Assembly (NCBI RefSeq): GCF_009727955.1
Contig: NZ_WOBR01000002.1
Location: 62,001-126,000 of the forward strand
Direction of reading: 5' to 3'
Length of the DNA: 64,000 nucleotides
Source of the DNA: Aliivibrio fischeri
GTDB taxonomy: Bacteria > Pseudomonadota > Gammaproteobacteria > Enterobacterales > Vibrionaceae
Shown here: positions 8,471-19,608 of the stretch, one piece after another
Position numbering within the stretch: position 1 is the stretch's first letter
How the letters are laid out: the number at the start of each line of letters is the position of its first letter
Program-made: the position numbers and the translations under genes
The notes under the pieces: model-generated
What the model saw: only the letters and a program-made list of their open reading frames with translations
The model's database searches: none
What the model was told of the DNA's origin: nothing

Positions 8471-9538
8471 ATGCTCTCATTCTTATTGCGTTCAGCTATG
8501 ATAGGTATCGCAACAGCTGCGATATTGCTGTTTGCATTCCCTAACCTACGCTCAAGCATCACCCCTGAGCAAAATACGATAGAACAAACCTCTCAAATCA
8601 GTAACCAAATTTCATTTAATTATGCCGTTCGTCGTGCAGCCCCTGCGGTTGTAAATATCTATAGCCGTAAATACAACGATAATGACCGTCTACGTTTAGA
8701 TACAGAAGGCTTAGGCTCTGGTGTTATCGTTAGCGATAAAGGCTACATTATTACTAACTACCACGTTGTTGCCGATGCCGATCAAGTTATTGTTGCTCTT
8801 CAAGATGGACGCCTATTTAACTCTCAATTAATTGGTAAAGATAAACGTACTGATTTAGCTGTATTACAAATTAAAGATACCAACCTACCTGTTATTCCAT
8901 TAAACCCAAACTATCAAGCTGATATTGGTGATGTTGTGCTGGCTATTGGTAATCCATACAACCTAGGACAAACAACAACCTTTGGCATTATCTCAGCAAC
9001 AGGTCGAGCTGCATTGAGTGCTGATGGAACACAAGGATTAATCCAAACCGACGCTGCAATCAACAGGGGTAACTCTGGTGGTGCTCTAGTCAATACCAGA
9101 GGTGAACTCGTTGGTATCAATACAGCCTCATTTCAACAAGCTACTGAGCTAGAAACTTATGGTATTTCATTTGCAATTCCTTATGCTCTTGCAGATAAAA
9201 TCATGCGTCGATTGATTGCGGATGGACAAGTAATTCGTGGCTACATCGGCATCGATGGAAGAGACATTAACCCAGCCATGGCAAGATTAATGAATGCGGA
9301 TAATATCAACGGTATTTTAGTTTTAGGTGTTTCACCAAATAGCCCAGCAGAAAAAGCAGGTATTATTACTCAAGATATAATTACCAGTATCGATGGTAAA
9401 AGTGTAACCAATAGACAAAGTGTCATTGATATCGTAACAGAGTTAAGACCGGGTACTGAAGTAGATGTCGATGTGATCCGTAAAGGAATAACCAAAACAA
9501 TTAAAGTGACAATTGAAGAAGACCCAAGTAATGAATAA
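8471..9538 (+). CDS. degS: DegS, membrane-anchored protease that senses envelope stress
   Basis: DegS starts the sigma-E response by cutting the anti-sigma factor RseA when its PDZ domain binds misfolded outer-membrane protein C-termini. The 355-residue protein has an N-terminal membrane anchor (about residues 5-24), a trypsin-like domain with H98, D128 and S202 (NRGNSGGAL), and a single PDZ domain at about residues 255-345. A TAGGA ribosome-binding site precedes the ATG. The degQ-degS tandem is conserved in gammaproteobacteria. All active residues are intact. Confidence 0.95.
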   Translation: MLSFLLRSAMIGIATAAILLFAFPNLRSSITPEQNTIEQTSQISNQISFNYAVRRAAPAVVNIYSRKYNDNDRLRLDTEGLGSGVIVSDKGYIITNYHVVADADQVIVALQDGRLFNSQLIGKDKRTDLAVLQIKDTNLPVIPLNPNYQADIGDVVLAIGNPYNLGQTTTFGIISATGRAALSADGTQGLIQTDAAINRGNSGGALVNTRGELVGINTASFQQATELETYGISFAIPYALADKIMRRLIADGQVIRGYIGIDGRDINPAMARLMNADNINGILVLGVSPNSPAEKAGIITQDIITSIDGKSVTNRQSVIDIVTELRPGTEVDVDVIRKGITKTIKVTIEEDPSNE

Positions 9539-9570
9539 AAAAATAGCGCATTAAAAAATGCGCTATTTTT
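9539..9570. terminator. Bidirectional terminator between degS and parC
   Basis: A perfect 14-base-pair stem (AAAAATAGCGCATT / AATGCGCTATTTTT) around AAAA begins a base after the degS stop. It has an A-tract on one side and a T-tract on the other, so it can serve degS on the plus strand and parC on the minus strand. Confidence 0.88.
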
Positions 9571-9592
9571 GTATCTAAGCAATGACTAAAGG

Positions 9593-11869
9593 CTATTCAC
9601 TTTCTTCTTCAGTCGTTGCACTCTCACCATTAATATCAATGCGAGTGACTCGTTGTAAGCCTCTAGGTAATAAACTACCACGACGACCACGCTCACCACG
9701 GAAATTATCTAAATCCGTAGGTTTCAATCCTAACTTACGTTTACCGGCATACAAGGTAATGGTTGCACCTTGAGGCAATGGCAATAAGTGAGACAAAAAT
9801 TCTTCACGAGATTTTGAACGTGCTGCTGGAATATTAATGATCTTATTACCCTTACCTTTACCTAATTGTGGTAAATCTTTAATAGGGAATAAAAGCATTC
9901 GACCTTCGTTAGTGATAGCTAAAATCTCATCACTTTCTAAATCAGATACCGCTTCAGGGTTCATTACTTGTGAGTTTTCAGGAAGAGTTAACAGTGCTTT
10001 ACCGTTTTTATTTTTAGACAGTAAATCTGCACCCTTACAAACAAAACCGTAACCAGCATCAGAGCTGATTAACCATGTCTGTTCTTCTTCACCCATAACC
10101 ACATGTGTTATTTGACTGCCCGCAGTAATATTTAGACGACCCGTAATTGGCTCACCCTGACTTCTTGCTGAAGGTAATGTATGTGATTCAAGTGCGTAGC
10201 TTCGACCATTGCTGCCCATAAAGACAGCTGGCGCGTTACTCTTACCACGCGCATGGGCTAAGTATTTATCACCTGATTTATAGTTCAATGTTGTTGGATC
10301 AACATCATGACCTTTAGCATGACGAATCCAACCTTTGTCAGAAAGAACAACCGTAATCGCTTCGCTCGGAATAAGATCACGCTCTGTCATCGCTTTAGCT
10401 TCTGCACGCTCAACCAATGGAGAACGGCGATCATCACCAAACTTCTCAGCATCAGCTAAGATTTCTTTCTTAATTAATGTGTTTAAGCGACGCTCTGAAC
10501 CTAATAGTTTCTCAAGATAATCACGCTCTTTAGCTAATTCATCTTGTTCACCACGGATCTTAATCTCTTCCAGTTTAGCTAACTGGCGAAGTTTAATTTC
10601 TAAAATCGCTTCCGCTTGTTTCTCAGATAAATCAAAGCGAGTCATTAACTCATGCTTTGGATCATCTTCAGTACGGATAATTTCAATCACTTCATCGATA
10701 TTTAAGTAAGCCGCTAAAAGACCTTCTAAAATATGTAGACGAGCTAGCACTTTATCTAAACGATGTTGAAGACGTTTACGCACTGTTGTACGACGGAATT
10801 CAATCCACTCAGAAAGAATAGATACCAAACCTTTCACTTGAGGGCGCTGATCCAAACCAATCATGTTTAAGTTAACACGGTAGCTTTTTTCAAGATCTGT
10901 CGAAGCAAATAGATGGTTCATTAATGGTTCCGCATCCACTCGGTTTGAGCGAGGAACGATAACGATACGTGTTGGATTTTCATGATCAGATTCATCACGA
11001 AGATCATCTACCATAGGTAACTTCTTCGCTCGCATTTGGTTTGCGATTTGCTCTAATAATTTACTACCAGAAACTTGGTGTGGCAGAGCGGTAATAACAA
11101 TATCCCCCTCTTCTTTATGCCACACCGCACGCATTTTAATGCTGCCTCTACCTGAACGGTAAATCTTTTTAATTTCACTTGATGGTGAAATAATTTCAGC
11201 TTTGGTTGGGTAATCTGGACCTTTTACAAAATCCATCACCTCATCTAAATCCGCTTTTGGATTTTCTAATAAGTGAACAGTCGCATTCGCTACTTCACGC
11301 ACGTTATGAGGTGGGATATCTGTTGCCATACCAACTGCGATACCAGTAATACCATTCAATAAAATATGAGGTAAGCGTGAAGGTAATATCGTTGGCTCTT
11401 TCATTGTGCCATCGAAGTTTGGCTGCCAATCAACTGTACCTTGACCAATTTCGCCTAATAATACATCAGCAAACTTAGACAGTTTTGATTCCGTATAACG
11501 CATTGCAGCAAATGATTTAGGATCATCTGGTGCACCCCAGTTACCTTGACCATCAACTAATGGATAGCGATAAGAGAAAGGCTGGGCCATTAATACCATG
11601 GCTTCATAACACGCAGAGTCACCGTGTGGGTGGTATTTACCTAATACATCACCAACGGTACGTGCTGACTTCTTATATTTTGCATTTGCTGATAAACCAA
11701 GCTCAGACATCGCATAAATAATACGACGTTGAACAGGTTTTAAACCATCACCAATATACGGTAATGCACGGTCCATGATTACGTACATGGAGTAATTTAG
11801 ATAAGCGTCTTCTGTAAACTTGCGCAGTGGCAGCTGTTCAACACCTTCTAAGGACATTTCTGTACTCAT
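9593..11869 (-). CDS. parC: DNA topoisomerase IV subunit A
   Basis: ParC is the DNA-cleaving subunit of topoisomerase IV, which unlinks daughter chromosomes. The 758-residue protein has the cleavage tyrosine Y125 in AAMRYTESK and a C-terminal beta-pinwheel domain. The quinolone-determining segment reads [12 protein letters not shown], with S85 and E89 corresponding to E. coli S80 and E84. Both are the susceptible-type residues. An AGAGG ribosome-binding site overlapping the end of parE supports the ATG at 11869. The parE-parC pair is adjacent here, unlike in E. coli where qseBC lies nearby. Confidence 0.97.
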   Translation of the reverse strand: MSTEMSLEGVEQLPLRKFTEDAYLNYSMYVIMDRALPYIGDGLKPVQRRIIYAMSELGLSANAKYKKSARTVGDVLGKYHPHGDSACYEAMVLMAQPFSYRYPLVDGQGNWGAPDDPKSFAAMRYTESKLSKFADVLLGEIGQGTVDWQPNFDGTMKEPTILPSRLPHILLNGITGIAVGMATDIPPHNVREVANATVHLLENPKADLDEVMDFVKGPDYPTKAEIISPSSEIKKIYRSGRGSIKMRAVWHKEEGDIVITALPHQVSGSKLLEQIANQMRAKKLPMVDDLRDESDHENPTRIVIVPRSNRVDAEPLMNHLFASTDLEKSYRVNLNMIGLDQRPQVKGLVSILSEWIEFRRTTVRKRLQHRLDKVLARLHILEGLLAAYLNIDEVIEIIRTEDDPKHELMTRFDLSEKQAEAILEIKLRQLAKLEEIKIRGEQDELAKERDYLEKLLGSERRLNTLIKKEILADAEKFGDDRRSPLVERAEAKAMTERDLIPSEAITVVLSDKGWIRHAKGHDVDPTTLNYKSGDKYLAHARGKSNAPAVFMGSNGRSYALESHTLPSARSQGEPITGRLNITAGSQITHVVMGEEEQTWLISSDAGYGFVCKGADLLSKNKNGKALLTLPENSQVMNPEAVSDLESDEILAITNEGRMLLFPIKDLPQLGKGKGNKIINIPAARSKSREEFLSHLLPLPQGATITLYAGKRKLGLKPTDLDNFRGERGRRGSLLPRGLQRVTRIDINGESATTEEESE

Positions 11870-11871
11870 TT

Positions 11872-13752
11872 TTATACCTCTGCCTGATCGCCGTTAGATT
11901 GTAGCCAAGCACGACGATCGTCTGCACGTTTCTTACCTAAAAGCATATCCATCATTTCATTGGTTTGTTCATCATCATCAATCGTCAGTTGAACAAGACG
12001 TCGTGTATTTGGATCCATCGTCGTTTCACGCAATTGAAGTGGGTTCATCTCACCCAATCCTTTAAATCGCTGTACGTTAATTTTTGCGCGCTTATTGCTT
12101 AGACGATCTAATACGCCTTCTTTTTCTTCTTCATCAAGTGCGTAGAACACCTCTTTACCGCAATCAATACGATACAAAGGAGGCATGGCAACATAAACGT
12201 GACCAGCTTGAACTAATGCTTTGAAGTGTTTTAGATAAAGTGCACATAGCAGGGTTGCGATGTGAAGACCATCGGAGTCAGCATCGGCAAGGATACATAC
12301 TTTACCGTAACGCAAACCAGATAAGTCATCAGAGTCAGGGTCAATACCCAAAGCAACAGAGATATCATGTACTTCTTGAGATGCTAATACTTGGTCAGCT
12401 GATACTTCCCATGTATTCAAAATTTTACCACGCAGTGGCATAACCGCTTGGAACTCACGATCACGGGCTTGTTTTGCAGAACCGCCCGCCGAATCCCCTT
12501 CCACTAAGAAAAGTTCGGTACGAGCCAAATCTTGAACAGAACAATCGGTCAATTTACCCGGAAGAGCTGGACCTGAAGCAATTTTCTTACGAACCACTTT
12601 TTTAGCTGCACGCATACGACGGTGCGCATTCGCAATACATGCTTCAGCAAGTTGCTCTGCAATTTGTGGTTTCTCATTTAACCATAAACTGAATGCATCT
12701 TTTACCACACCAGAAACAAACGCCGCACACTGACGTGAAGATAAACGCTCTTTAGTTTGACCTGCAAATTGTGGATCTTGCATTTTCACCGATAAGACGT
12801 AGGCACAACGGTCCCAAATATCATCAGCAGTTAACTTAACGCCGCGAGGAACAAGGTTACGGAATTCACAAAACTCACGCATTGCATCAAGAAGACCTTG
12901 GCGCATGCCATTTACGTGTGTACCACCTTGTGCTGTAGGAATAAGGTTTACATAACTTTCAGCAACTAGCTCACCGCCTTCTGGTAGCCAAGTTACCGCC
13001 CAATCTGCCGCTTCACCAGTGCCAGAAAAAGCACCTGTAAATGGAATTTCTGGTAATAATGTAAAGCCAGTGACACCTTCAAGAAGATAATCTTTAAGAC
13101 CGTCTTCATAACACCAGTTATGCTCTTTATCGTTAACTTTATCTTTAAAAACAATTTCTAAGCCAGGACAAAGTACCGCTTTGGCTTTTAAATTATTGAT
13201 AAGACGAGTAACAGAGAATTTTGCAGAATCAAAATAGCTCGCATCAGGCCAGAAATGAACACTGGTACCGCGGTTACGGCGACCACAAGTGCCCGTTACG
13301 GTTAAATCAGATACTTTATCACCGTGTTCAAATGCAATTTCATACACTTGGCCATCACGACGAACCGTTACTTCAACTCGTTTTGACAGGGCATTTACTA
13401 CAGAGATACCAACCCCGTGTAAGCCACCTGAGAATTCGTAGTTTTTACCTGAGAATTTACCACCAGCATGTAACTTACACAAAATAAGTTCAACACCTGA
13501 TACTTTTTCTACTGGATGGATATCAACAGGCATACCACGCCCATCATCAATAACTTCAAGTGATTGATCGGCATGTAAAATTACTTCAACTTTTTTCGCG
13601 TGTCCGGCTAGGGCTTCATCGACACTGTTATCAATAACTTCTTGGCCCAAATGGTTTGGACGGACAGTGTCGGTATACATACCAGGACGGCGACGAACGG
13701 GCTCAAGGCCATTTAGAACCTCAATGGCTCCTGCATTATATTGTTCAGTCAT
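11872..13752 (-). CDS. parE: DNA topoisomerase IV subunit B
   Basis: ParE supplies ATP hydrolysis for topoisomerase IV. The 626-residue protein has a GHKL ATPase domain at the N-terminus ([16 protein letters not shown], then DDGRGMPV), a transducer domain, and a TOPRIM region with [11 protein letters not shown] and the metal-binding DADSDGLHI. Its stop codon is only 2 bases from the parC start, so the two subunits are almost certainly made from one message. Length agrees with E. coli ParE (630). Confidence 0.97.
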   Translation of the reverse strand: MTEQYNAGAIEVLNGLEPVRRRPGMYTDTVRPNHLGQEVIDNSVDEALAGHAKKVEVILHADQSLEVIDDGRGMPVDIHPVEKVSGVELILCKLHAGGKFSGKNYEFSGGLHGVGISVVNALSKRVEVTVRRDGQVYEIAFEHGDKVSDLTVTGTCGRRNRGTSVHFWPDASYFDSAKFSVTRLINNLKAKAVLCPGLEIVFKDKVNDKEHNWCYEDGLKDYLLEGVTGFTLLPEIPFTGAFSGTGEAADWAVTWLPEGGELVAESYVNLIPTAQGGTHVNGMRQGLLDAMREFCEFRNLVPRGVKLTADDIWDRCAYVLSVKMQDPQFAGQTKERLSSRQCAAFVSGVVKDAFSLWLNEKPQIAEQLAEACIANAHRRMRAAKKVVRKKIASGPALPGKLTDCSVQDLARTELFLVEGDSAGGSAKQARDREFQAVMPLRGKILNTWEVSADQVLASQEVHDISVALGIDPDSDDLSGLRYGKVCILADADSDGLHIATLLCALYLKHFKALVQAGHVYVAMPPLYRIDCGKEVFYALDEEEKEGVLDRLSNKRAKINVQRFKGLGEMNPLQLRETTMDPNTRRLVQLTIDDDEQTNEMMDMLLGKKRADDRRAWLQSNGDQAEV

Positions 13753-13895
13753 ATCTCGGAAGGCTTCTTAAAATTTGTCACATAGTCTGAAAGCGAGGAA
13801 AGAAAGTCAAGCAAACGCCCTTATTCCACTCTAAATATGTGGCTTTGTATTAAAGATTGTATAGATACTGTGTCTCGTGCGTAGAGAAACAGTAA

Positions 13896-14480
13896 CTATA
13901 AATTTAGAAATTGAATAATTTGTTCAGGATAACGTTCAAAGTTAACAAAACTATGATCGCCGCCCTTTTCTATTGTTTGTTTACAAGCTGAATACTTATC
14001 TACGGCTTGTCGATAATCAAGGACTTCATCGCCTTCTTGTTGCAATAGCCATAAGTCATCTACTGAATGGATAGTTTCTACTTGTAAAGCGAATAACTCA
14101 GCCATGTGCTTTTCCTCAAGAAAGTATTCTTCTTGAGTATATGGATTTATCTGTTTTCCAAGGTAATCAACAAGCAATTCATAAGGTTTAACAGCTGGGT
14201 TAACTAAAGCGGCTTTAAAACCATATCGATGATTCAACCAAGTAGATAAATATCCGCCAAGAGAACTACCAACTAAACCAATCTGATAAGTATCTTTATA
14301 TTCTTCAACAAGTTGAATTAAATATTCAGCAGCTTGTGAAGGATAAGAAGGTAATCGAGGAACAATGACCTTTATATCAGGCCGATGTACTTTGCAGTAC
14401 TCCGCCATAACTTGTGCTTTATGCGACAAAGGGGAACTGTTAAAACCATGGATATACAAAAGCAAACTTGGTTTACTCAT
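13896..14480 (-). CDS. yqiA: YqiA-type esterase (alpha/beta hydrolase, UPF0227)
   Basis: A 194-residue cytoplasmic alpha/beta hydrolase of the YqiA family, which has shown esterase activity on short acyl esters in E. coli; the physiological substrate is unknown. Visible features are the oxyanion-region segment YIHGFNSSP, the nucleophile elbow GSSLGG (about residue 71) and a late GGDHSF that holds the likely catalytic histidine. The ATG overlaps the cpdA stop by one base. It belongs to the chain nudF-yqiB-cpdA-yqiA leading to parE. Confidence 0.9.
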   Translation of the reverse strand: MSKPSLLLYIHGFNSSPLSHKAQVMAEYCKVHRPDIKVIVPRLPSYPSQAAEYLIQLVEEYKDTYQIGLVGSSLGGYLSTWLNHRYGFKAALVNPAVKPYELLVDYLGKQINPYTQEEYFLEEKHMAELFALQVETIHSVDDLWLLQQEGDEVLDYRQAVDKYSACKQTIEKGGDHSFVNFERYPEQIIQFLNL

Positions 14481-15304
14481 TAGTAGCCTCCTGCTTCACT
14501 ATCCGCTGAAAAATCACAATTTTTAAGGCGATGCACCTGAGTTTCAATATCACCATTTGGTAATAAATCTAACGTCCTCCAACCTGGAGCTTGAGAGTCC
14601 AAAGCAAAATCATCCGAATCAGGTAGGAATTGAACACAAGTGGATGGCGTTGCTAATAAGCGAACACCGTTAACGATACGATCTAGCTCTTGGTGAATAT
14701 GTCCACAAACTATCCCATTCACATTGCGATGTTTTGCTAAAACAGACCAAAATTGGTCACTTTCTTTAAGTTGATGTTGGTCTAGCCAAGCGCTTCCAGC
14801 AGGTAATGGATGATGATGCAATAATACCAACGAGTGACGTTGAGGGTGTTGAGATAATGCGTTATCTAATAATGTTAATTGTTCATCAGATAATGCACCA
14901 TGAGGAACACCTACAACTTGACTGTCCAGAATAATCACTTGCCAATGCTGACCAATAAGTAAGTGTTCACACGCACTAATTTGAGGAGAAGGCAAAACAC
15001 CGCCCATGCTTGGCTTATAGTCATGATTACCAGGAAGCCAAAAACAAGGCTTTTTTAGAGGTGTTATTCCCTTAACAAAGTGCTGATAAGATTCAACGGT
15101 ATGATCTTGAGAAATATCACCCGTAGCAAGAATGGCATCAAAATCAGGAGTTCGTTGTAGCACTTGTTCTACAACGCTTTGAAAGCTTTTTCGTGTAGGT
15201 ACGCCAAGTAATGCTCCATCTTCTGGCGCAAACAAATGGGTATCTGTTATCTGTAACAAGCGAATCGAATCGCTTTCTTCATTAAGTAATGTTTCAGAGA
15301 GCAA
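14480..15304 (-). CDS. cpdA: 3',5'-cyclic-AMP phosphodiesterase
   Basis: CpdA hydrolyses cAMP and so limits CRP activity. The 274-residue protein shows the class III metallophosphoesterase signature in order: DTHLF, GDISQDH, GNHD, a late HHH and GHIHQE. The start is a TTG at 15304. It gives an N-terminus about as long as in E. coli CpdA, where the same LQITDTHLF begins at nearly the same residue, and AAGG lies upstream. The gene is separated from yqiB by 15 bases and coupled to yqiA by a one-base overlap. Confidence 0.92.
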   Translation of the reverse strand: MLSETLLNEESDSIRLLQITDTHLFAPEDGALLGVPTRKSFQSVVEQVLQRTPDFDAILATGDISQDHTVESYQHFVKGITPLKKPCFWLPGNHDYKPSMGGVLPSPQISACEHLLIGQHWQVIILDSQVVGVPHGALSDEQLTLLDNALSQHPQRHSLVLLHHHPLPAGSAWLDQHQLKESDQFWSVLAKHRNVNGIVCGHIHQELDRIVNGVRLLATPSTCVQFLPDSDDFALDSQAPGWRTLDLLPNGDIETQVHRLKNCDFSADSEAGGY

Positions 15305-15319
15305 AATAGCTACAACCTT

Positions 15320-15751
15320 TTAATTCTTTTCTAAAAAAATGGGTTCTTGGCTTATCCCATTTTTTAAACAAAACGTCAGCCAGTCACTTAAGAACTGGTT
15401 TAATTGATGCTTTTCATCTTTCTGAAGCATCTTTCCATTTGGATAATCATATTTTGCTTTGATATAAGCAAGTTGCTGACTCGCACATACCTCTGCAACT
15501 CTCGCATCATGATAAAGTCGAACCGTTAATTTCGGAAGCGGATATATCGGTTGTTCATCAATCTGATAAACCTCAACCAAGGTGGTATATACCGTGACTT
15601 CCAAGACTTTTATCTGATACTGCTGTTGGCACACTTGATAGCTTGCTAATGCACCTATATTTTCTTTCTTTGGTAAAAGAGACACTAATTTAGCGTAATT
15701 AGTTTCATATACTCTCATCAAGCTTGCTAAATCTACATGGTATTTACGCAT
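15320..15751 (-). CDS. yqiB: YqiB family protein (DUF1249)
   Basis: A 143-residue conserved protein of the DUF1249/YqiB family with no established function. I chose the ATG at 15751 (MRKYHVDLASLMRVYETNYA), one base after the nudF stop, because it aligns with the E. coli start. Upstream in-frame ATGs at 15763 and 15790 lie inside nudF. The family position between nudF and cpdA is conserved across enterobacteria and vibrios, which suggests a shared message, not a shared pathway. No transmembrane segment or signal peptide is visible. Confidence 0.85.
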   Translation of the reverse strand: MRKYHVDLASLMRVYETNYAKLVSLLPKKENIGALASYQVCQQQYQIKVLEVTVYTTLVEVYQIDEQPIYPLPKLTVRLYHDARVAEVCASQQLAYIKAKYDYPNGKMLQKDEKHQLNQFLSDWLTFCLKNGISQEPIFLEKN

Positions 15752-15752
15752 G

Positions 15753-16391
15753 TTATTGCGCATTCCACTGTGATCGCAAACGCGAAACATTTAATTCTAA
15801 CCATTGAAGGGCAATAATTGAGGCTGCATTCTCAATTATGCCACGATTAACAAGAGCATACGCCTCTTCACGAGAAACAACATGTACTTGAATATCTTCA
15901 TTTTCATCTTCTAAACCGTGGATACCTTCGGCTTTAGACGCATCAACACACCCAACAAAAACATCGATTCTTTCAGTACAGCCACCCGAAGATGGATAAA
16001 AATGCGATATCTTTTCTAAATGCGCAACGGAGATACCAGCTTCTTCGTTGGCTTCACGTACTGCTACTTGTTCTGCCGATTCATCTTTATCGATCATGCC
16101 TGCGACAATTTCATATTGCCAAGGCGCGTTAGATTCTAATGCCCCAACTCGGATCTGTTCAATTAATACAACCTGATCCGTTTTAGGATCATAAGGCAAT
16201 AATGCAACCGCATGACCTCGCTCAAAAAGCTCTCGTTCAATGACTTCACTCCAACCGCCGCTAAACAATTGGTGACGAAAAGCAACTTTTGTCATTTTAA
16301 AGAAACCATTAAACAAAGGCTCTTTCGATATTATTTCAACATCTTTAGAATTAAACTGATTCACAGGGTCCATATTTGATGATAAAACCAT
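15753..16391 (-). CDS. nudF: ADP-ribose pyrophosphatase NudF (Nudix hydrolase)
   Basis: NudF hydrolyses ADP-ribose to AMP and ribose-5-phosphate, clearing a reactive metabolite in the cytoplasm. The Nudix box is complete: glycine of GMIDKDESAE followed by REANEEAGI, giving the G-x5-E-x7-REUxEExGU pattern. The 212-residue length is close to E. coli NudF (209). An AGAGGA ribosome-binding site with 4 bases of spacing supports the start. It heads the leftward chain nudF-yqiB-cpdA-yqiA and is divergent from tolC, as in E. coli. Confidence 0.93.
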   Translation of the reverse strand: MVLSSNMDPVNQFNSKDVEIISKEPLFNGFFKMTKVAFRHQLFSGGWSEVIERELFERGHAVALLPYDPKTDQVVLIEQIRVGALESNAPWQYEIVAGMIDKDESAEQVAVREANEEAGISVAHLEKISHFYPSSGGCTERIDVFVGCVDASKAEGIHGLEDENEDIQVHVVSREEAYALVNRGIIENAASIIALQWLELNVSRLRSQWNAQ

Positions 16392-16623
16392 CGATTCCTC
16401 TCAATTTCTCGCTCTGTTTTATCACTCATTTTTACGAGCAACAATTTATTAACTCAACTTTTTTGATAATGCTTACATTTTTTTTATAAGCTTTCCATTA
16501 TATTTGTTTGAAGTAATGCTTATAAAACGTAAAAAAACGTAATCTTTAGAGCCAGAGAGTGTCTAGATAAGGTACACTCTATGAACTATATTATATAAAA
16601 CAATTTTTGCAGGACAAACCACC

Positions 16624-17949
16624 ATGAGAAAACTGCTTCCACTCTTTATTGGAATGGCACTAGGTAGTTTCAGCTCTTTAGCTGCTGCCGATGATCTAGC
16701 ACAAGTCTATAACCAAGCTAAAGAAAATGACCCTCAGCTATTAAGAGCTGCTGCAACGAAAGACGCAGCGTTTGAAGCGGTAAACTCTTCGCAAAGTTCA
16801 TTGTTACCTCAAATCGATTTAACAGCAGGCTACAATATTTTACGTAGTGACGAAGATCGTCGCGATAACGACCGTTTAACTGCTGGTATTAACCTTTCTC
16901 AAGAGCTATACCAACAATCTAGTTGGGTTAGCCTAGACATTGCTGAGAAAAGTGCTCGCCAAGCAGATTCAGCCTATGCTGCAGAGCAGCAAGGTGTCAT
17001 TCTACGTGTTGCACAAGCTTACTTTGACGTATTACGTGCCAATGATAATCTAGAATTTGTACGCGCAGAGAAAGCAGCCGTTGCTCGTCAACTTGAACAA
17101 ACCAAACAACGCTTTGATGTTGGTTTATCAGCAATTACTGACGTACATGATGCTCAAGCTCAATACGATAGCGTATTAGCAAATGAAGTATTAACAGAAA
17201 ACCAATTAGTCAATAGCTACGAAGATTTACGAGTAATTACAGGCCAAGGCCATACTCACCTAAGTGTACTTGATACTAAACGCTTTTCAGCAAGCCCATC
17301 AGAGCAAACATCTGATAGCCTAATTGAAGAAGCACAAGAGAAAAACTTAAGCTTATTAGCCGCTCGTATTAGCGCTGATGTAGCAAAAGATAATATCTCT
17401 CTAGCAAGTTCAGGTCATATGCCGTCTCTAACTTTTGATGCGGGTTATAATTACACAGACCAAAGTAACTCTGGTATCTCTGCAAATGATGGAAGCTATG
17501 GCGATATCAATGCGGGTATTAACCTATATATTCCACTGTACACGGGTGGCAATACAAGCTCACTAACAAGCCAAGCTGAATTCCAATATGTAGCAGCAAG
17601 CCAAGAGCTAGAAGCAACGTACCGTGATGTAACTAAAAATGTACGTGCATTTAATAACAACATCAATGCGTCAATTGGTGCTTTAAAAGCATACGAACAG
17701 ACAGTTATCTCTGCACAATCAGCATTAGAAGCAACAGAAGCTGGTTTTGATGTTGGTACTCGTACTATTGTTGATGTATTAGACTCTACTCGTCGTTTAT
17801 ATGATGCAAACCGTAACTTAGCAAACGCTCGTTACGATTACATTATTAGCGTACTTCAGCTAAAACAAGCGGTTGGTACACTAAGCGAACAAGATATCAT
17901 GGATATCAATATGGGTTTAAAAGCGAATAAGACAACGCAAACCAAATAA
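16624..17949 (+). CDS. tolC: TolC outer membrane efflux channel
   Basis: TolC is the trimeric outer-membrane duct for RND and MacB efflux pumps and type I secretion. The 441-residue protein has a signal peptide (residues 1-22, ending SLAAA) and the internal duplication of the OEP fold, with long helices rich in A, Q, N and S. The end is short and hydrophilic (GLKANKTTQTK), and the C-terminus is less extended than in E. coli TolC. AGGA lies 10 bases before the ATG. The upstream gap 16392-16623 carries an AGAGTGT/ACACTCT inverted repeat at 16556-16580 close to AT-rich promoter-like sequence. Confidence 0.93.
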   Translation: MRKLLPLFIGMALGSFSSLAAADDLAQVYNQAKENDPQLLRAAATKDAAFEAVNSSQSSLLPQIDLTAGYNILRSDEDRRDNDRLTAGINLSQELYQQSSWVSLDIAEKSARQADSAYAAEQQGVILRVAQAYFDVLRANDNLEFVRAEKAAVARQLEQTKQRFDVGLSAITDVHDAQAQYDSVLANEVLTENQLVNSYEDLRVITGQGHTHLSVLDTKRFSASPSEQTSDSLIEEAQEKNLSLLAARISADVAKDNISLASSGHMPSLTFDAGYNYTDQSNSGISANDGSYGDINAGINLYIPLYTGGNTSSLTSQAEFQYVAASQELEATYRDVTKNVRAFNNNINASIGALKAYEQTVISAQSALEATEAGFDVGTRTIVDVLDSTRRLYDANRNLANARYDYIISVLQLKQAVGTLSEQDIMDINMGLKANKTTQTK

Positions 17950-17994
17950 GTTTATGCCCATTATGTAATTGTCACATTATGGGTACACAAACAA

Positions 17995-18023
17995 AAAAGC
18001 CACATTACTATAATGTGGCTTTT
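17995..18023. terminator. Bidirectional terminator between tolC and hldE
   Basis: A perfect 13-base-pair stem (AAAAGCCACATTA / TAATGTGGCTTTT) with a 3-base loop lies between the convergent tolC and hldE genes. T-rich sequence flanks it on the plus strand and A-rich sequence precedes it. Confidence 0.88.
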
Positions 18024-18042
18024 CTTTTATGCGTTAGGGATA

Positions 18043-19473
18043 TTAACCGCGACCGCCTTTAATGGCTTCAATGATACCCGTTGTTGAACAGCCATCTTCA
18101 AAGTTTAATACTTTCACTTCGCCACCGGCAGCAATCACTTCAGCACCACCTGCGATATCTTCAATCGCGTAGTCACCACCTTTAACCAATAGTGATGGTA
18201 GTACTTGTGAGATTAATCGTTGCGGTGTGTCTTCAGAGAAAGGAACTACCCAATCAACCGCACCTAAACCAGCTAATACCGCCATGCGACGATCTGTTGG
18301 GTTAATTGGGCGACCAGGACCTTTTAATCGTTGTACTGACTCATTAGTGTTTACAGCAACAATCAAACGATCACCCAGTTCAGCAGCATGATTTAAATAA
18401 GAAACATGACCTGCATGTAAAATATCAAAACAACCATTTGTCATAACAACTTTCTCGCCACGAGCACGAGCTTGTTTTACTGCACTGATCAGCTGTTCTT
18501 CACCGATAATACCAAAGCCAGAATCTTGGCTACCATGAATCGCTTCTGCAAGTTCAATGGTTGATAGCGTAGAAGTACCCAATTTACCAACAACAACACC
18601 CGCAGCGGCGTTTGCTAATGCACACGCTTCATCTAACGGTTTACCTGTTGATACTGATGCAGCCAATACTGAAATAACCGTATCTCCAGCACCTGTCACA
18701 TCAAACACTTCACGTGCTTGAGTCGGTAAATGCAATGGTTCCATATTACGGCGTAGTAATGTCATACCGTGTTCACTACGAGTAACAAGTAATGCTTCAA
18801 AATCAAATTCTTCGATAATCTGTTGACCTTTTGCGACTAGATCATCTTCATCTTTAACTTTGCCAACTACCGTTTCAAATTCAAGCATATTAGGCGTTAA
18901 TAACGTTGCACCACGGTAACGCTCAAAATCTGCACCTTTTGGATCAATAAACACAGGTACATTGACTTTACGTGCTTCTTGAATCATCAACTGAACGTGC
19001 TCTAAAGCGCCTTTCGCATAATCAGAAAGAACAACTGCTTTTACGCTTGATAGTGCTTGTTGCATACGACTAATAATTGGTTCAGCAGCAACATCATGAA
19101 AACTATCTTCAAAATCCAAACGAATAAGTTGCTGACCGCGACTCATCACTCGTAATTTAGTAATAGTTGGAAATTCAGGAAGAGCCACAAAATCACAATG
19201 TACTTTTAATGACTCTAATGTTGTTGTTAACGCTTGTGCTGGCTCATCTTCACCAACCAATCCAACTAAGTGTGCATCACCACCTAATGCAGCAATATTC
19301 ATTGCTACGTTTGCTGCACCACCTGGACGTTCTTCAATTTTTTCAACTTTAACAACAGGTACTGGTGCTTCTGGTGAAATACGACTCGTAGGGCCACCCC
19401 AGTAACGGTCAAGCATCACATCACCAACAATCAATACGCTTGATTGATCATAATTTGGAAGTGTCGGTTTCAT
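18043..19473 (-). CDS. hldE: Bifunctional heptose 7-phosphate kinase / heptose 1-phosphate adenylyltransferase
   Basis: HldE makes ADP-heptose for the lipopolysaccharide inner core. The N-terminal ribokinase-type kinase domain (about residues 1-315) contains the GAGDT anion-hole motif, and the C-terminal nucleotidyltransferase domain carries [12 protein letters not shown] with the HxGH motif. I use the ATG at 19473 (476 residues, [20 protein letters not shown]), supported by GGAG six bases upstream and by the E. coli start; an ATG five codons earlier is less likely. It lies next to glnE, as in E. coli. Confidence 0.95.
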   Translation of the reverse strand: MKPTLPNYDQSSVLIVGDVMLDRYWGGPTSRISPEAPVPVVKVEKIEERPGGAANVAMNIAALGGDAHLVGLVGEDEPAQALTTTLESLKVHCDFVALPEFPTITKLRVMSRGQQLIRLDFEDSFHDVAAEPIISRMQQALSSVKAVVLSDYAKGALEHVQLMIQEARKVNVPVFIDPKGADFERYRGATLLTPNMLEFETVVGKVKDEDDLVAKGQQIIEEFDFEALLVTRSEHGMTLLRRNMEPLHLPTQAREVFDVTGAGDTVISVLAASVSTGKPLDEACALANAAAGVVVGKLGTSTLSTIELAEAIHGSQDSGFGIIGEEQLISAVKQARARGEKVVMTNGCFDILHAGHVSYLNHAAELGDRLIVAVNTNESVQRLKGPGRPINPTDRRMAVLAGLGAVDWVVPFSEDTPQRLISQVLPSLLVKGGDYAIEDIAGGAEVIAAGGEVKVLNFEDGCSTTGIIEAIKGGRG

Positions 19474-19608
19474 TCTTTTCTCCGGCAATAAATAGCAAAC
19501 TATCCACCATTATTGGTTCGAGCTATTTATAAAAAATCTACTGTTACAAATGGTAGCATTTACGCAAGTTCTACGCCAACTTAGTCGTTTTAAACCTAAC
19601 GTTAACTA